Source: Rheinheimera hassiensis (GTDB lineage Bacteria; Pseudomonadota; Gammaproteobacteria; Enterobacterales; Alteromonadaceae). Taken from it: 64,000 bases of DNA. The DNA lies in the NCBI RefSeq assembly GCF_022436675.1, contig NZ_JAKUJZ010000002.1, positions 250,655 through 314,654 of the forward strand. Direction: 5' to 3'. Made by a program: the position numbers and the translations under genes. Of the stretch, positions 54,074 to 63,779 are shown piece after piece; position 1 is the stretch's first letter, and each line of letters begins with the position of its first letter. The notes beneath the pieces were generated by a model that was not told the DNA's origin, made no database searches, and saw only the letters and a list, made by a program, of their open reading frames with translations.

Positions 54074-54550
54074 ATGGGCTCACATCAACAGCACATTTCA
54101 AAAATGCTCTATTTTAGGGGACTACTAATGCGATTTATCGGCTTATTATTAACGTTATTTTTGTTGTCTTGCTCTGCAGATAACGAAAAATGGTACCAGG
54201 GGCAGTGGCAGGTAACCGATGCAAAATTTCCGGGTATCAGTGCTATGGGCATGGACGATGCCAGGGCTTGGTTTGGCACTAAGGCAAGCTATACCGATAC
54301 CAACGTGAGCTTTGCCGATAACGTCTGCGAAAAGCCGCAATTCACGCTTACGGCGTTAGCTGAAGCTGAGTTTTATTCGGTGTACCGGGCCCGGTTTCAA
54401 CAGCTTGGCATCACTGCACAAAGCACAGAAGTACTGACCGTTGGTTGCCCGTCAGACTGGGTTGCACCTGGTGCTGTGCTGATTAAAGCAGATAACGATA
54501 CCGGCTACATACTGTGGGATGGCGTGTTTTTTAAACTGGATAAAGTTTAA
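54074..54550 (+). CDS. Hypothetical lipoprotein
   Basis: The C-terminal domain of about 130 residues has no recognised family. An N-terminal lipoprotein signal with LLSC is present. Two starts are possible: ATG 54074, seven bases after AGGAGG, and ATG 54128, eight bases after AGGGG, which leaves a more normal signal peptide (MRFIGLLLTLFLLSC). I list the first because of its better ribosome binding site. Cys residues near CEKPQF and VGCPS may form a disulfide. Confidence 0.65.
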   Translation: MGSHQQHISKMLYFRGLLMRFIGLLLTLFLLSCSADNEKWYQGQWQVTDAKFPGISAMGMDDARAWFGTKASYTDTNVSFADNVCEKPQFTLTALAEAEFYSVYRARFQQLGITAQSTEVLTVGCPSDWVAPGAVLIKADNDTGYILWDGVFFKLDKV

Positions 54551-54553
54551 CTG

Positions 54554-54575
54554 CTGGCCGCACGGCGGCCAGTTT
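54554..54575 (+). terminator. Weak terminator after the lipoprotein gene
   Basis: CTGGCCGC (54554-54561) and GCGGCCAG (54565-54572) pair around an ACG loop, followed by TTT. It lies between the convergent lipoprotein and phosphodiesterase genes. Confidence 0.5.
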
Positions 54576-54587
54576 GCGTTAAAGCGC

Positions 54588-55844
54588 TTATTTAGTTTTG
54601 GTATTGCTGCCCAGCACAGAGTCAGGCCAGGCCGGGTTGCCGTCGTTAGCGGCGGGAGTTAGGCCTAATATGCGGCACATCAGGTTATACAGCTCAATAT
54701 TGCTAAAAGCCGGAATAGTTTTACCGGCCTTAAATGCCGGCCCGTGGCCAATAAAAATAGCCTGCATATATTCGCTGGCGTTGTCGTAACCATGGCTGCC
54801 GCTGGTTTTGCCTTCGGCGGCCATTTGCTGGTAGTTAGCCTCAGCTTTTTGCTGAATTAACCGCCAGCCTGGCTCTGGGATCACCAGCAGCGGCGCTATG
54901 CGTTTGCTGTTCTGATAGTGCCAGCGCGCGGGCAAATCCGCCTTTTTATACACTTTTGCCTGGGGCGGTAAGTTGCGGTTTAACTGCTGATAAATGCTGT
55001 TTAGTTTGCCTTCGCCGGGAAAGATAGAAACAATTTCCGCTGTCCACAATGTCAGGGCGGCGTCGCTGCTGTTAAACAGCTTATCCAGCACGATAATTTG
55101 TTGCGGCGGTGTTTCTACCATGCCATGATCAGATACCAGCATAATATTCAGCTTATTGTACAAGCCGCGCTGGGTTAAACCGGCCAGCAGGCGGCCAATT
55201 GCCTGATCTACGTCGGCTATAGCGGCGGCTACTTCGGGCGAATTGGGGCCATGGTTATGGCCTGCATCATCTACAGCACTAAAATACAGTGTTAAAAAAC
55301 GTGGCCGCTCTGCTGCGGGTAAATCCAGCCATTGCAGTACTGAGTCTACTCTTTCGTTGTGGCTGACATTGCCATCGTAGCGTTGCCAGTAGCTTGGGCG
55401 CACATTTTTTATTGCTGCCTCTGAGCCGGGATAAAAATACGTGGCTGCTTTTACGCCCTGAGACTCAGCCGTAACCCATACCGGTTCACCTTGCCACCAG
55501 CGGGCATTGGTTACTTCTTCAGCCTTGCTTAGCCGGAACGTAGCATCGAAATCAGCATCAAATATATTGTTTTCTACAATACCGTGGTTAGCCGGATACA
55601 GGCCGGTAACAATGCTGTAGTGATTAGGAAAGGTTTTGCTGGGGAACACCGGCTGCATGCTGTCTGCTGTTAACCCCTGTTGCGCCAGTTTCTTTATATT
55701 GGCGGCAGGGTATTGCTGCAGATACTGGCTGGCAAAGCCATCTATTGAGATCAGCAGTAAGCTGTCATCATGCTGTGCTTTTACCGTAGTGGCACCAAAC
55801 AGGCTAAACAGCAGGGTTATTTGTACAATACGCAACAAAATCAT
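54588..55844 (-). CDS. Nucleotide pyrophosphatase/phosphodiesterase (NPP) family, exported
   Basis: The 418-residue protein (ATG 55842-55844) has a signal peptide and an alkaline-phosphatase-superfamily catalytic domain. SKTFPNHY carries the catalytic Thr (about residue 68), and the metal-binding Asp/His clusters include SIDGFAS, DDAGHNHGPNS and VSDHGMVE. This wording is typical of NPP-type enzymes that hydrolyse nucleotides or phosphodiesters. The gene is likely periplasmic. The frame extends upstream to 55895, but there is no better start. Confidence 0.88.
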   Translation of the reverse strand: MILLRIVQITLLFSLFGATTVKAQHDDSLLLISIDGFASQYLQQYPAANIKKLAQQGLTADSMQPVFPSKTFPNHYSIVTGLYPANHGIVENNIFDADFDATFRLSKAEEVTNARWWQGEPVWVTAESQGVKAATYFYPGSEAAIKNVRPSYWQRYDGNVSHNERVDSVLQWLDLPAAERPRFLTLYFSAVDDAGHNHGPNSPEVAAAIADVDQAIGRLLAGLTQRGLYNKLNIMLVSDHGMVETPPQQIIVLDKLFNSSDAALTLWTAEIVSIFPGEGKLNSIYQQLNRNLPPQAKVYKKADLPARWHYQNSKRIAPLLVIPEPGWRLIQQKAEANYQQMAAEGKTSGSHGYDNASEYMQAIFIGHGPAFKAGKTIPAFSNIELYNLMCRILGLTPAANDGNPAWPDSVLGSNTKTK

Positions 55845-56080
55845 AGCTAAGGTTTTCCCATAAAAACGGTCTGTAGTGTACGATCTGAATAGCAAACTAA
55901 GATGACAGATCCGATAAAATGCCAGCTAAACGCTATAAAAGGCAGTACAAAATAAGAAGCGTTAAAAAGCCAATTTGTAACTAAGCGTAACCAACTGTTT
56001 TTAATAGTAAAGCGCCATAGCGTTCGTTGCGGTAAATCCTTACTCTGAGCCGTTGTTACATTACCCTCAGGAAGATTTAC

Positions 56081-57394
56081 ATGAAATCAGTTTATTCTTT
56101 ACGGCTACTGGCGTTTGGCGCCTTGCTGGGCTTGGCTGGCTGTGGCGGCGGCAGTGATGATAGTGCCGCAGCAGAGACTTATCTGCAGTTTTATAACGGT
56201 GCGGCCAATGCTGGTAACACCTCGTTAAAAGCCGGTGATAAAGCAATTGGTACAGCCACTTATGGCGATGTTAGTGCGTTGGTTGCTGTAGCACCCGATT
56301 CTTACACATTGGAGCTGACTGATGTGGCCAGTACGGAAGAATTGCTTAGTAAAGAGATGTCGCTGGCTGAGGGCAATAAAACTCTGTTTATATTGACACA
56401 AAAAGACGAGCAGTTTGATTACCTGAGCCTGAGTTTTAAGCGTGACGAAAGCCTGGATAAACAATTTAAACTGCATTTGGCCAATTTATCTGCACAGTAT
56501 CCAACGCTGGATGTGCACCTTAGCGCCGAGAGTAAAGGCTTTGCCGATGCAGAGTTGATTGATTCGTTATCTTTTCAGGAAATCAGTTCGGTTGCCGATG
56601 GCAAAGATCTGGGTAAATTTAATGTGTACCTGACACAGGCTGGTGGTAATACGCCGCTTTTTGTTGCCAAGGGCGTCAATTTTGCTTACACCAGCAATTA
56701 TGTACTGATTATACGTGACAAGTTTGGCCCGTTAGCCGGGCAATTGTCTGTGGATGTAGTGCTTAACTCTTCTACCGTAGCCGCTTATGATCACACTGAT
56801 GCCAGTGCGCAGTTCCGTTTATATAACAGTCTGTCGCAGGATATCAATGTAGCACTGGACAACCAGAGTGTTACCAGTGTAACCAGTGGCCAGTTAAGTG
56901 GTTATTTACCGCTGGTAAAAGGTGACTACAGTTTATCTGCCCGTGACAGCAACGGTGCTTTGTTGTTAAACAGTGCCCTGTTAAGTGTGGCTGCCGGTGA
57001 TAGCAAAGCAGTGCTGTTATATGCAAACGAGCAACAACAGGTAGAAGCGTTAAGCGTTACTGAACCTGATAGCCCGCAGGTGCAGGCGCATGATGTGGTA
57101 GTGGCTAACCTGGTAGCCGATTTCACTCAGCTGCAGTTTTATTTTGTCCGTGAAAATGAAACCATTGCCAATGCCAGATACAACGTTAAAAACCTGGCGT
57201 TTAAAAAGCAGCAAAGCCTGAATCTGCCTAAAGATTACTATGCCATAGCGCTGGTGCAGGTAGCAGAAAACGGTAGTACCACTTTGCTGGATAAAACCGA
57301 CAGTATGCAGTTAACGCCGGGCGAGCACTATATGGTGTTGGCTGAGCAAGACGACGCTGCACCGTCAGGCTATAAGTTAAAGCTGGTGCATTAA
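56081..57394 (+). CDS. DUF4397-type lipoprotein
   Basis: The 437-residue protein has a lipoprotein signal (GLAGC, Cys21) then Gly/Ser-rich spacing and two or more DUF4397-like Ig-type repeats (ATYGDVSALVAVAPDSYTLELTD and ALDNQSVTSVTSGQLSGYLPLVKGDYSLSARD). Function is unknown, although such domains are common in secreted or surface proteins. The start follows CAGGAAG. A symmetrical terminator separates it from fadL. Confidence 0.85.
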   Translation: MKSVYSLRLLAFGALLGLAGCGGGSDDSAAAETYLQFYNGAANAGNTSLKAGDKAIGTATYGDVSALVAVAPDSYTLELTDVASTEELLSKEMSLAEGNKTLFILTQKDEQFDYLSLSFKRDESLDKQFKLHLANLSAQYPTLDVHLSAESKGFADAELIDSLSFQEISSVADGKDLGKFNVYLTQAGGNTPLFVAKGVNFAYTSNYVLIIRDKFGPLAGQLSVDVVLNSSTVAAYDHTDASAQFRLYNSLSQDINVALDNQSVTSVTSGQLSGYLPLVKGDYSLSARDSNGALLLNSALLSVAAGDSKAVLLYANEQQQVEALSVTEPDSPQVQAHDVVVANLVADFTQLQFYFVRENETIANARYNVKNLAFKKQQSLNLPKDYYAIALVQVAENGSTTLLDKTDSMQLTPGEHYMVLAEQDDAAPSGYKLKLVH

Positions 57395-57422
57395 TTTAGC
57401 AGCAGAAAAAACAGCAGATAAT

Positions 57423-57450
57423 AAAAAGGCGATCAGATGATCGCCTTTTT
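57423..57450. terminator. Bidirectional intrinsic terminator
   Basis: AAAAAGGCGATCA and TGATCGCCTTTTT form a perfect 13-bp stem with a 2-nt GA centre. It serves the DUF4397 gene (plus) and fadL (minus). Confidence 0.9.
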
Positions 57451-57470
57451 ACTTTGCTTAGTTTGCTAAA

Positions 57471-58940
57471 TTAAAAGCGGTAATTAGCCTGAACGGCAAA
57501 TAACTGGCCTTTATTGCTGTAATCACCCTGATAACCGCTGTTATATAAGGCCTGGTCCTGCACATTATATTCACGCTCGTTTACGCTGATATCGCCGGTA
57601 AACAGATAACCGTAAGCAACATCCAGGCTCAGGTTGTCGGCCAGTTGCCAGTTAGCTCCAACAGTTACCCACACCCGGTCATCGGTTGGAATGCGGGCGG
57701 TTTTATGCTCTGCGCTGATGGGGTTTTCATCAAAGGCCACACCGGCTTTTAAAGTTAAATCGCTCTGGTAAACATAGGTAGCACCCACAGCAAACGACCA
57801 GCTGTTTTGCCAGTATTCCGGGATATAGCCAATATAACCTGCGGCATTCAGGTTGGCCGCTGATTGCGTGTTCAATGAAATACTGGGATTCGCATCGTCG
57901 CTGACAATCTCAATGCTTTGAAACTCGCTCCACTGGGTCCAGGCGGCGCTAAATTGCAGTGACAGGGCTTTAGTTACCTGTTGATCCAGGCTAAAAGCCG
58001 CACTGGCCGGGGTGGTTAACGCCAGTTTGCTGGCTTCAGTCAGGCGGCTGTTTGCAGCCAGCTTACCGGTAGATAAATCAATAGCCGGCAGGTTTGGTGC
58101 TACTACCATATAGTTAGGGTTGCCCACCACGTTAGCGCCGGTAATAGGTGTATTGGTAATTTCTGAATCACCTTTTAAGGTAAAACGTACTGCTGAGTGG
58201 TAGGTTAGTGCCAGGCGGGTGCCAGCAACCGGTTCACCGTGAATACCCAGTGTATAACCAAAGGCAATATCGTCGCCTTCTACTTTGTAGTGACTGTTGC
58301 AATAAGCATCGTTATAAACCGGTGCGCCAAACATAGCGTTAGTGGTTTGCTCACCCAGTTCACACAGGCCGCTGTGATCTTTAAATTTAGATAAAGTACC
58401 TTCAGCGCGGTTAATAGAAATACCGCCACCAATAGACCATTGCTCATTTAGCTTATAACCAATGGCAGGTTGCAGACTTAGTACCTGCACCTCAGTTTCA
58501 TCGGCAAAGTATCGGCCGACAAAATCATCGTCATAATCAGATGACAAACCAAAGGGCACATAAAAACCAATACCCCAGCTTAATGAATCTGACACTTTAT
58601 CGCTGTAAAACACAAAAGGGACCAGTTCATTCAAACTATTTTCGCCGTCTGTACGACCAACAACAGACTGACCATTAGCACTTTGCGCCTGAGCATTACG
58701 GTAATTGGTTTTTGCGCTAATCAGGTTAAGGCCGCCAGAGAGCTGCGCACCGTCCAGTTGTGTTAAGGCAGCAGGGTTAGAGTAAACCAGAGTGGCATCA
58801 GTAATTTGTGCGCCACGGCCAGCATAAGCATTACCCATGCTGCTAACCGATTGTTCGAATAATTTATAACCCTCAGCGTGGGCCGACACACTGACAAGGG
58901 CAGAAAGAACGGCTAAAGAAACGGCAGATTTTCTAATCAT
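57471..58940 (-). CDS. fadL: FadL-family outer-membrane transport protein
   Basis: The 489-residue beta-barrel has a signal peptide (about 1-22) and the FadL signature NAYAGRGAQITDATLVYSNPAAL near the N-terminus. The C-terminus ends in Phe. FadL-type barrels import long-chain fatty acids or other hydrophobic molecules. ATG 58938-58940 has AGGTG upstream; the longer frame lacks a ribosome binding site. No fatty acid degradation genes are next to it. Confidence 0.9.
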   Translation of the reverse strand: MIRKSAVSLAVLSALVSVSAHAEGYKLFEQSVSSMGNAYAGRGAQITDATLVYSNPAALTQLDGAQLSGGLNLISAKTNYRNAQAQSANGQSVVGRTDGENSLNELVPFVFYSDKVSDSLSWGIGFYVPFGLSSDYDDDFVGRYFADETEVQVLSLQPAIGYKLNEQWSIGGGISINRAEGTLSKFKDHSGLCELGEQTTNAMFGAPVYNDAYCNSHYKVEGDDIAFGYTLGIHGEPVAGTRLALTYHSAVRFTLKGDSEITNTPITGANVVGNPNYMVVAPNLPAIDLSTGKLAANSRLTEASKLALTTPASAAFSLDQQVTKALSLQFSAAWTQWSEFQSIEIVSDDANPSISLNTQSAANLNAAGYIGYIPEYWQNSWSFAVGATYVYQSDLTLKAGVAFDENPISAEHKTARIPTDDRVWVTVGANWQLADNLSLDVAYGYLFTGDISVNEREYNVQDQALYNSGYQGDYSNKGQLFAVQANYRF

Positions 58941-59108
58941 ATATACACCTGTTGAACGTGAAAAAGAGCGCAGTATAAAGAGGTCAGACCTTAGAGTACA
59001 GGCTCTAGCTCTCACGTAATTGTAGTTTGGTCGTGCTGAACGTGATGTTAATGACTAAAAAATAGTGTTTTTAACCAAGTAAAACTGGCATCAAGAATGG
59101 AGAACAGC
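58941..59108. promoter_or_regulatory. Divergent promoter region between fadL and the RND operon
   Basis: An AT-rich stretch without clear operator. It precedes the small ORF at 59109. Confidence 0.35.
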
Positions 59109-59228
59109 ATGAATGTTTTTTATATCGTTGAAAATATTAATGAATTTATTGTTTTTGGTGCTGGCATGGCCTCTGCATTAGCTGTGTTAACTTGCTCAGT
59201 TTTTTGTTTTCCAAAGGATGAATCATGA
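59109..59228 (+). CDS. Small membrane ORF (39 aa) coupled to the RND adaptor gene
   Basis: An ATG at 59109 follows GGAGA by six bases and starts a 39-codon frame. Its stop overlaps the adaptor's ATG in an ATGA (59225-59228). The encoded peptide has a soluble N-terminal 13 residues, one hydrophobic stretch of about 21 residues (from IVFGAGMASALAV to VFCF) and a short polar PKDES tail. AcrZ, a small membrane protein that binds AcrB, has similar size and layout, but no sequence similarity was established. Expression is unproven. Confidence 0.5.
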   Translation: MNVFYIVENINEFIVFGAGMASALAVLTCSVFCFPKDES

Positions 59229-60295
59229 AAACGTCACACAGTTTCAAACTTACCGCTGCTGCTGCCATTTTGGCCAGTGTTCTGTTAACCGGCTGCAATC
59301 AAGCTAACAGCTCAACGGCCGCCACGACGGCTGAGGCTGTTATCGCCGTGCCGGTTGAAGCCTCTGTTACCCGTAACGGCGAAATCAGCAGCAGCTACCG
59401 TACTACCGCCACGCTGGAAGCGCGGGCAGAGGCAGAGGTAATCAGCAAAACAGTTGGCATAGTGCAACGTATTCTGGTGGAAGAGGGTGACGAAGTCAGC
59501 GCCGGCCAATTACTGGCAGTACTGGACAACGAGCGCCAGCAATACAGCCTGAACAAAGAAAAAGCCGAATTAAACCGCCTGAGCAGCGAGTTAAAACGGA
59601 TGGATGAAATGCACCAGCGCAAGCTGATCAGTGCCGACGTATTTGAAAAACTGCAGTGGCAACACGATGCACTGCAGGCCACGGTAAACCTGGCCGAGCT
59701 GGCGTTAAAAGAAACCGAAATTCGTGCGCCGATAAGCGGTGTGGTATCGCGTCGTTATGTTAAAACCGGCCAGCTGGTAAATCAGCATGTTACTCAGTCA
59801 TTGTTTCATATTGTGTCTAACCAGCAGTTAGAAGCAGTAGTACATTTGCCCGAGCAGCAACTGGCGCAGGCCCGCGTAGGCCAAACTGCACTGCTGCAGT
59901 TTGCCGGAATGACACCGGTAAGCGCTGAGCTGGTGCGTATTTCCCCGGTAGTGGATGCCGGCTCTGGCACGGTGCGGGCAGTGTTAAAAGTGGCCAACGA
60001 ACAGCAGCAGTTAAAACCAGGCATGTTTGCCCAGGTGCAGTTGCAGTTTGATGTTAAAACCGATGCGTTATTACTGCCCAAACGTGCGTTGATGAACACC
60101 GACAACAGCCAGACTGTGTTTGTTATTGACAGTGAAAACAAAGTTAGCCGTAAGCAGGTGCACTTGGGGTATCAGGCTGATAATACTGTAGAAATATTGT
60201 CTGGCCTGGCGCTGGGGGATCAGGTGGTGATTGCCGGGCAATCAGCCCTGAAAGATGATGCGCTGGTAAATGTGGTAACCATACGCGAGTTTTGA
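59225..60295 (+). CDS. RND efflux periplasmic adaptor (HlyD/MFP), lipoprotein
   Basis: The 356-residue adaptor has a lipoprotein signal (LLTGC, Cys24), a lipoyl-like domain (LEARAEAEVISKTVGIVQRILVEEGDEV), a short coiled hairpin (from ELNRLSSELKRMDEM) and a barrel/membrane-proximal domain. The Shine-Dalgarno AAAGGA lies inside the preceding small ORF. It is upstream of two RND permeases and should connect them to an outer-membrane channel. Confidence 0.9.
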   Translation: MKTSHSFKLTAAAAILASVLLTGCNQANSSTAATTAEAVIAVPVEASVTRNGEISSSYRTTATLEARAEAEVISKTVGIVQRILVEEGDEVSAGQLLAVLDNERQQYSLNKEKAELNRLSSELKRMDEMHQRKLISADVFEKLQWQHDALQATVNLAELALKETEIRAPISGVVSRRYVKTGQLVNQHVTQSLFHIVSNQQLEAVVHLPEQQLAQARVGQTALLQFAGMTPVSAELVRISPVVDAGSGTVRAVLKVANEQQQLKPGMFAQVQLQFDVKTDALLLPKRALMNTDNSQTVFVIDSENKVSRKQVHLGYQADNTVEILSGLALGDQVVIAGQSALKDDALVNVVTIREF

Positions 60296-60344
60296 TCGGT
60301 AAGAGCTGATGCTGGATACAAAAACCTGATATTTAATCCGAACC

Positions 60345-60450
60345 GGTTTACCCACGCCAACACGCCGTAAACCCATCCCTGGGGGCTCGATTCCGCCCGT
60401 CCAGGGCTCCAACGGTCGGCTTAGGGTAAATCGATTCTCCCTCAGGTGAT
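60345..60450 (-). repeat. Dispersed repeat, copy B (MITE/REP-like)
   Basis: Reverse-complement copy of the element at 24500-24612. On the minus strand its ends are GAATCGATTTACCC and GGGTAAACCGGTTC, inverted with 12 of 14 matches. An inner CCCTGG...CCAGGG stem is present. It sits between the adaptor and permease genes, interrupting the operon. Confidence 0.7.
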
Positions 60451-60515
60451 AAATTCAGGCCCGCAGCTTCTTTCTAAAAATAAAACAATAATATAAGCAC
60501 ACAGGACCTGATGCC

Positions 60516-63500
60516 ATGAAGCTGGTTGATATAGCTGTAACCCGCCCCGTTACTATCTGGATGTTTACACTGGGTATTTTACTCTTTGGTTTGGTGGCCG
60601 CCGGCCGCCTGGCCGTAAATTTACTGCCGGACTTATCTTATCCGTCGTTAACCGTGCGTACCGAATTTATTGGTGCGGCACCAGCCGAAGTAGAGCAGCT
60701 GGTGAGTAAACCGATTGAAGAGTCTGTCGGTATTGTTAAAGGCGTACGCAAAGTACAGTCGGTGTCGCGTTCGGGCCGCTCTGATGTAGTGATGGAGTTT
60801 GACTGGGGCACCGATATGGATCTGGCCGCGCTGGAAGTACGGGAAAAACTCGATGTACTACTGCTGCCGCTGGAAATTGAAAAGCCCTTATTACTGCGCT
60901 TTAACCCTAACCTTGACCCGATAGTACGGTTGGCATTAAGCCGTGATAACGCCGGTGAGGCGCTAAGTCCGGCGCAACTGGTAAGCCTGCGTACCTTTGC
61001 CGAAGAAGATTTACGCCGTGCGCTGGAATCATTACCCGGCGTAGCCGCAGTGCGGCCCGATGGTGGTTTAAGCCAGGAAATCCAAATTCTGCTGAATCCG
61101 GAAAAGCTTAGCCAGCTGCAACTGGATATCAGCCAGATCACCGAGCGTTTACGCCAGGAAAACCTTAATCAGGCCGGTGGTCGCTTAGAAACGCCCAGCT
61201 ATGACTATCTGGTGCGTACCATTAACCAGTTTGCCAACCTGCAGCAAATTGAAAATTTATATGTAGCAGAAGTAGCCGGCAGCCAGATCCGCTTATCGGA
61301 TATTGCCGAAGTGCGCGACAGCTTTGTTGACCGCCAAAGCATTACCTATATCGATGGCAAAGAAGCGATAGAAGTCGCCATTTACAAAGAGGGCGATGCC
61401 AATACCGTGCAGGTAGCTAAAACCTTGCTGGCGCAATTACCCCAACTGGAAAAATCACTGCCTGCCGGTTACCGCTTAACGTTGGTGTATGACCAGTCTG
61501 AGTTTATTAAACAGGCCATTGATGAGGTGAAATCTTCCGCCGTTATCGGTGGTTTGCTGGCAATGCTGGTGCTGTATCTGTTTTTACGTAACGTCTGGGC
61601 CACGCTGATTATCTCGGTATCGATACCGGTATCGGTTATCGCAACCTTTAATCTGATGTACGGTCAGGGTATTACGTTGAATATGATGAGCCTGGGCGGT
61701 ATCGCACTGGCAGTGGGCTTGCTGGTAGATAATGCGATAGTAGTGCTGGAGAATATTGCCCGGCACAAAGAGCAGGGCAAAGATGCCTTTACCGCTGCTA
61801 AAACCGGCACCCGTGAAGTGGCGATGGCCATTACGGCCTCTACGTTAACTACGGTGGCGGTGTTTTTCCCGCTGGTATTTGTTGAAGGTATCGCCGGGCA
61901 GCTGTTTCGCGATCAGGCATTAACCGTCACTTTCGCCTTACTGGCTTCTTTAGTGGTGGCGTTAACCCTTATTCCTACTATGGCAGCTCGGGAAGGCAAA
62001 GCTAAAGCCGCTGCACTGGCACCGGCATCAGAGCCAGACACTGCGCCACACATTCGTCGCTGGTATTACTGGCCAACCTGGCCGTTGCGTATGCTGGGTC
62101 GGGCACTGCGCGGTTTAATGTTGTTGCTGGTTGCGGCGCTAACCTTAATATTTCGTTTGATTAGCCGCACTCTGGCTTTGGTATTTAAACCTCTGCTTTG
62201 GGTGGTACAGTGGCTGCTAAACCGGTTGGAAGCGTTTTACCGTTATGCACTGCAAGGTGCGCTGGCGCTAAAAGGCTTAACAATAGTGATTACGTTGGCA
62301 CTGGCTGGTGCCTGTTTTGCCCTGTTACCCCGGCTGGGAGCAGATGTGATACCCGCCATGAGCCAGGGTGAGTTTTATGTTGAAGTACAACTGCCGGTAG
62401 GCAGCTCTATTGAGCAAACCGACAAAGTATTAGTGCGCCTGGCAGCGATTGCGGCAGAGCAAAGCGCGGTAAAACGCAGCTATGCCCAGGCCGGTACCGG
62501 TGCACAAATGACAGTCGACCCCAGTATCGGCGGCAGCCACTGGGGCCGCTTGAATATAGTGTTGCAAAGCGGTACTGATGCACAGCAAGAGCAACAGGTA
62601 ATTGCTACTTTACGTGATTATCTGGCGCAGTTGCCTGACGTTACCGTGAAAATAGACCGGCCACAGCTGTTTAGCTTTAGCACACCGCTGGAGGTTGAAT
62701 TATCCGGTTATGAGCTGCCAGAGTTGAAAACCGCTGCCGACAATCTGGTTGCCGCACTGGAAGCCGATGGGCGCTTTACTGATGTAAAAACCAGCCTGCG
62801 CCCCGGCCAACCTGAAATTACGCTGTATTTTAACCACGGTTTGCTATCGCAACTGGGCATGACATCGCACGAAGTTGCCAAAAGAGTGGCGGCTTATGTT
62901 GGCGGTGAACTGGCAGGGCAGTATTCAGTTAATGACCGTAAAGTGGATATCCGCGTGCGGTTAGCCGAACAATACCGCCAAACCGAGCAGCAACTGGCGC
63001 AGCTGATTATTAACCCCGGCAGTGCCAAGCCGTTGCCACTATCTGCTGTTGCGCGTATCGAGCGCGAAACCGGCCCCAGCGAAATTACCCGCATCGGCCA
63101 GCAACGGGTTGCCGTGGTAAGTGCTAACCTGGCCTTTGGTGATTTAGAGCAAGCAACTCAAAGTGCGGCTGCTATTTTAGCCGCACAGCGTCTGCCTTAT
63201 GGTGTAACTGCGGCGGTAATGGGCCAGAGCGAAGAAATGCAGCGCGCTTATACCTCACTGACCATGGCGCTGTTACTGGCGGTATTTTTAGTGTATCTGG
63301 TGATGGCATCGCAATTTGAAAACCTGCTGCAGCCGCTGCTGATCCTGTTTACTGTGCCGCTGGCCGGTGCCGGCGCCATTCTGGGGTTGTGGCTTACCGA
63401 TACCCGGCTGTCTGTTATCGTATTTATCGGCCTTATAATGCTGGCCGGTATAGTGGTCAATAACGCCATTGTACTGATTGACCGCATTAACCAGCTGCGC

Positions 63501-63779
63501 GGTGAAGGCGTTGCACTGCAACAGGCCATTATTGAAGCCGGTGCCAGCCGCTTACGGCCGGTATTAATGACCACCTTAACCACCATTCTGGGCTTGTTGC
63601 CGATGGCACTGGGCACCGGCGATGGCAGTGAAATCCGCGCGCCTATGGCGATTACCGTGATCTTTGGTTTGGCACTTGCCACTATGCTGACATTGCTGTT
63701 TATTCCGGTGTTATATGCGCTGGTAAGCCGTGATACCCCGGTCATACAGGAAAACCGTAATCAGGAGATCAGCGTATGA
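60516..63779 (+). CDS. RND permease 1 of a two-permease system
   Basis: The 1087-residue transporter (ATG 60516 after ACAGGA) is of HAE1/MdtB-like type. TM4 has VDNAIVVLENIARH, with Asn where AcrB has the second relay Asp. Between the two halves (about residues 500-580) an extra hydrophobic and basic stretch with RWYYWPTWPLRMLGRALRGL lengthens the protein. The C-terminal half has LIMLAGIVVNNAIVLIDRIN. Its stop overlaps the next permease by ATGA. The pair suggests a heteromeric pump as in MdtBC; the substrate is unknown. Confidence 0.9.
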   Translation: MKLVDIAVTRPVTIWMFTLGILLFGLVAAGRLAVNLLPDLSYPSLTVRTEFIGAAPAEVEQLVSKPIEESVGIVKGVRKVQSVSRSGRSDVVMEFDWGTDMDLAALEVREKLDVLLLPLEIEKPLLLRFNPNLDPIVRLALSRDNAGEALSPAQLVSLRTFAEEDLRRALESLPGVAAVRPDGGLSQEIQILLNPEKLSQLQLDISQITERLRQENLNQAGGRLETPSYDYLVRTINQFANLQQIENLYVAEVAGSQIRLSDIAEVRDSFVDRQSITYIDGKEAIEVAIYKEGDANTVQVAKTLLAQLPQLEKSLPAGYRLTLVYDQSEFIKQAIDEVKSSAVIGGLLAMLVLYLFLRNVWATLIISVSIPVSVIATFNLMYGQGITLNMMSLGGIALAVGLLVDNAIVVLENIARHKEQGKDAFTAAKTGTREVAMAITASTLTTVAVFFPLVFVEGIAGQLFRDQALTVTFALLASLVVALTLIPTMAAREGKAKAAALAPASEPDTAPHIRRWYYWPTWPLRMLGRALRGLMLLLVAALTLIFRLISRTLALVFKPLLWVVQWLLNRLEAFYRYALQGALALKGLTIVITLALAGACFALLPRLGADVIPAMSQGEFYVEVQLPVGSSIEQTDKVLVRLAAIAAEQSAVKRSYAQAGTGAQMTVDPSIGGSHWGRLNIVLQSGTDAQQEQQVIATLRDYLAQLPDVTVKIDRPQLFSFSTPLEVELSGYELPELKTAADNLVAALEADGRFTDVKTSLRPGQPEITLYFNHGLLSQLGMTSHEVAKRVAAYVGGELAGQYSVNDRKVDIRVRLAEQYRQTEQQLAQLIINPGSAKPLPLSAVARIERETGPSEITRIGQQRVAVVSANLAFGDLEQATQSAAAILAAQRLPYGVTAAVMGQSEEMQRAYTSLTMALLLAVFLVYLVMASQFENLLQPLLILFTVPLAGAGAILGLWLTDTRLSVIVFIGLIMLAGIVVNNAIVLIDRINQLRGEGVALQQAIIEAGASRLRPVLMTTLTTILGLLPMALGTGDGSEIRAPMAITVIFGLALATMLTLLFIPVLYALVSRDTPVIQENRNQEISV

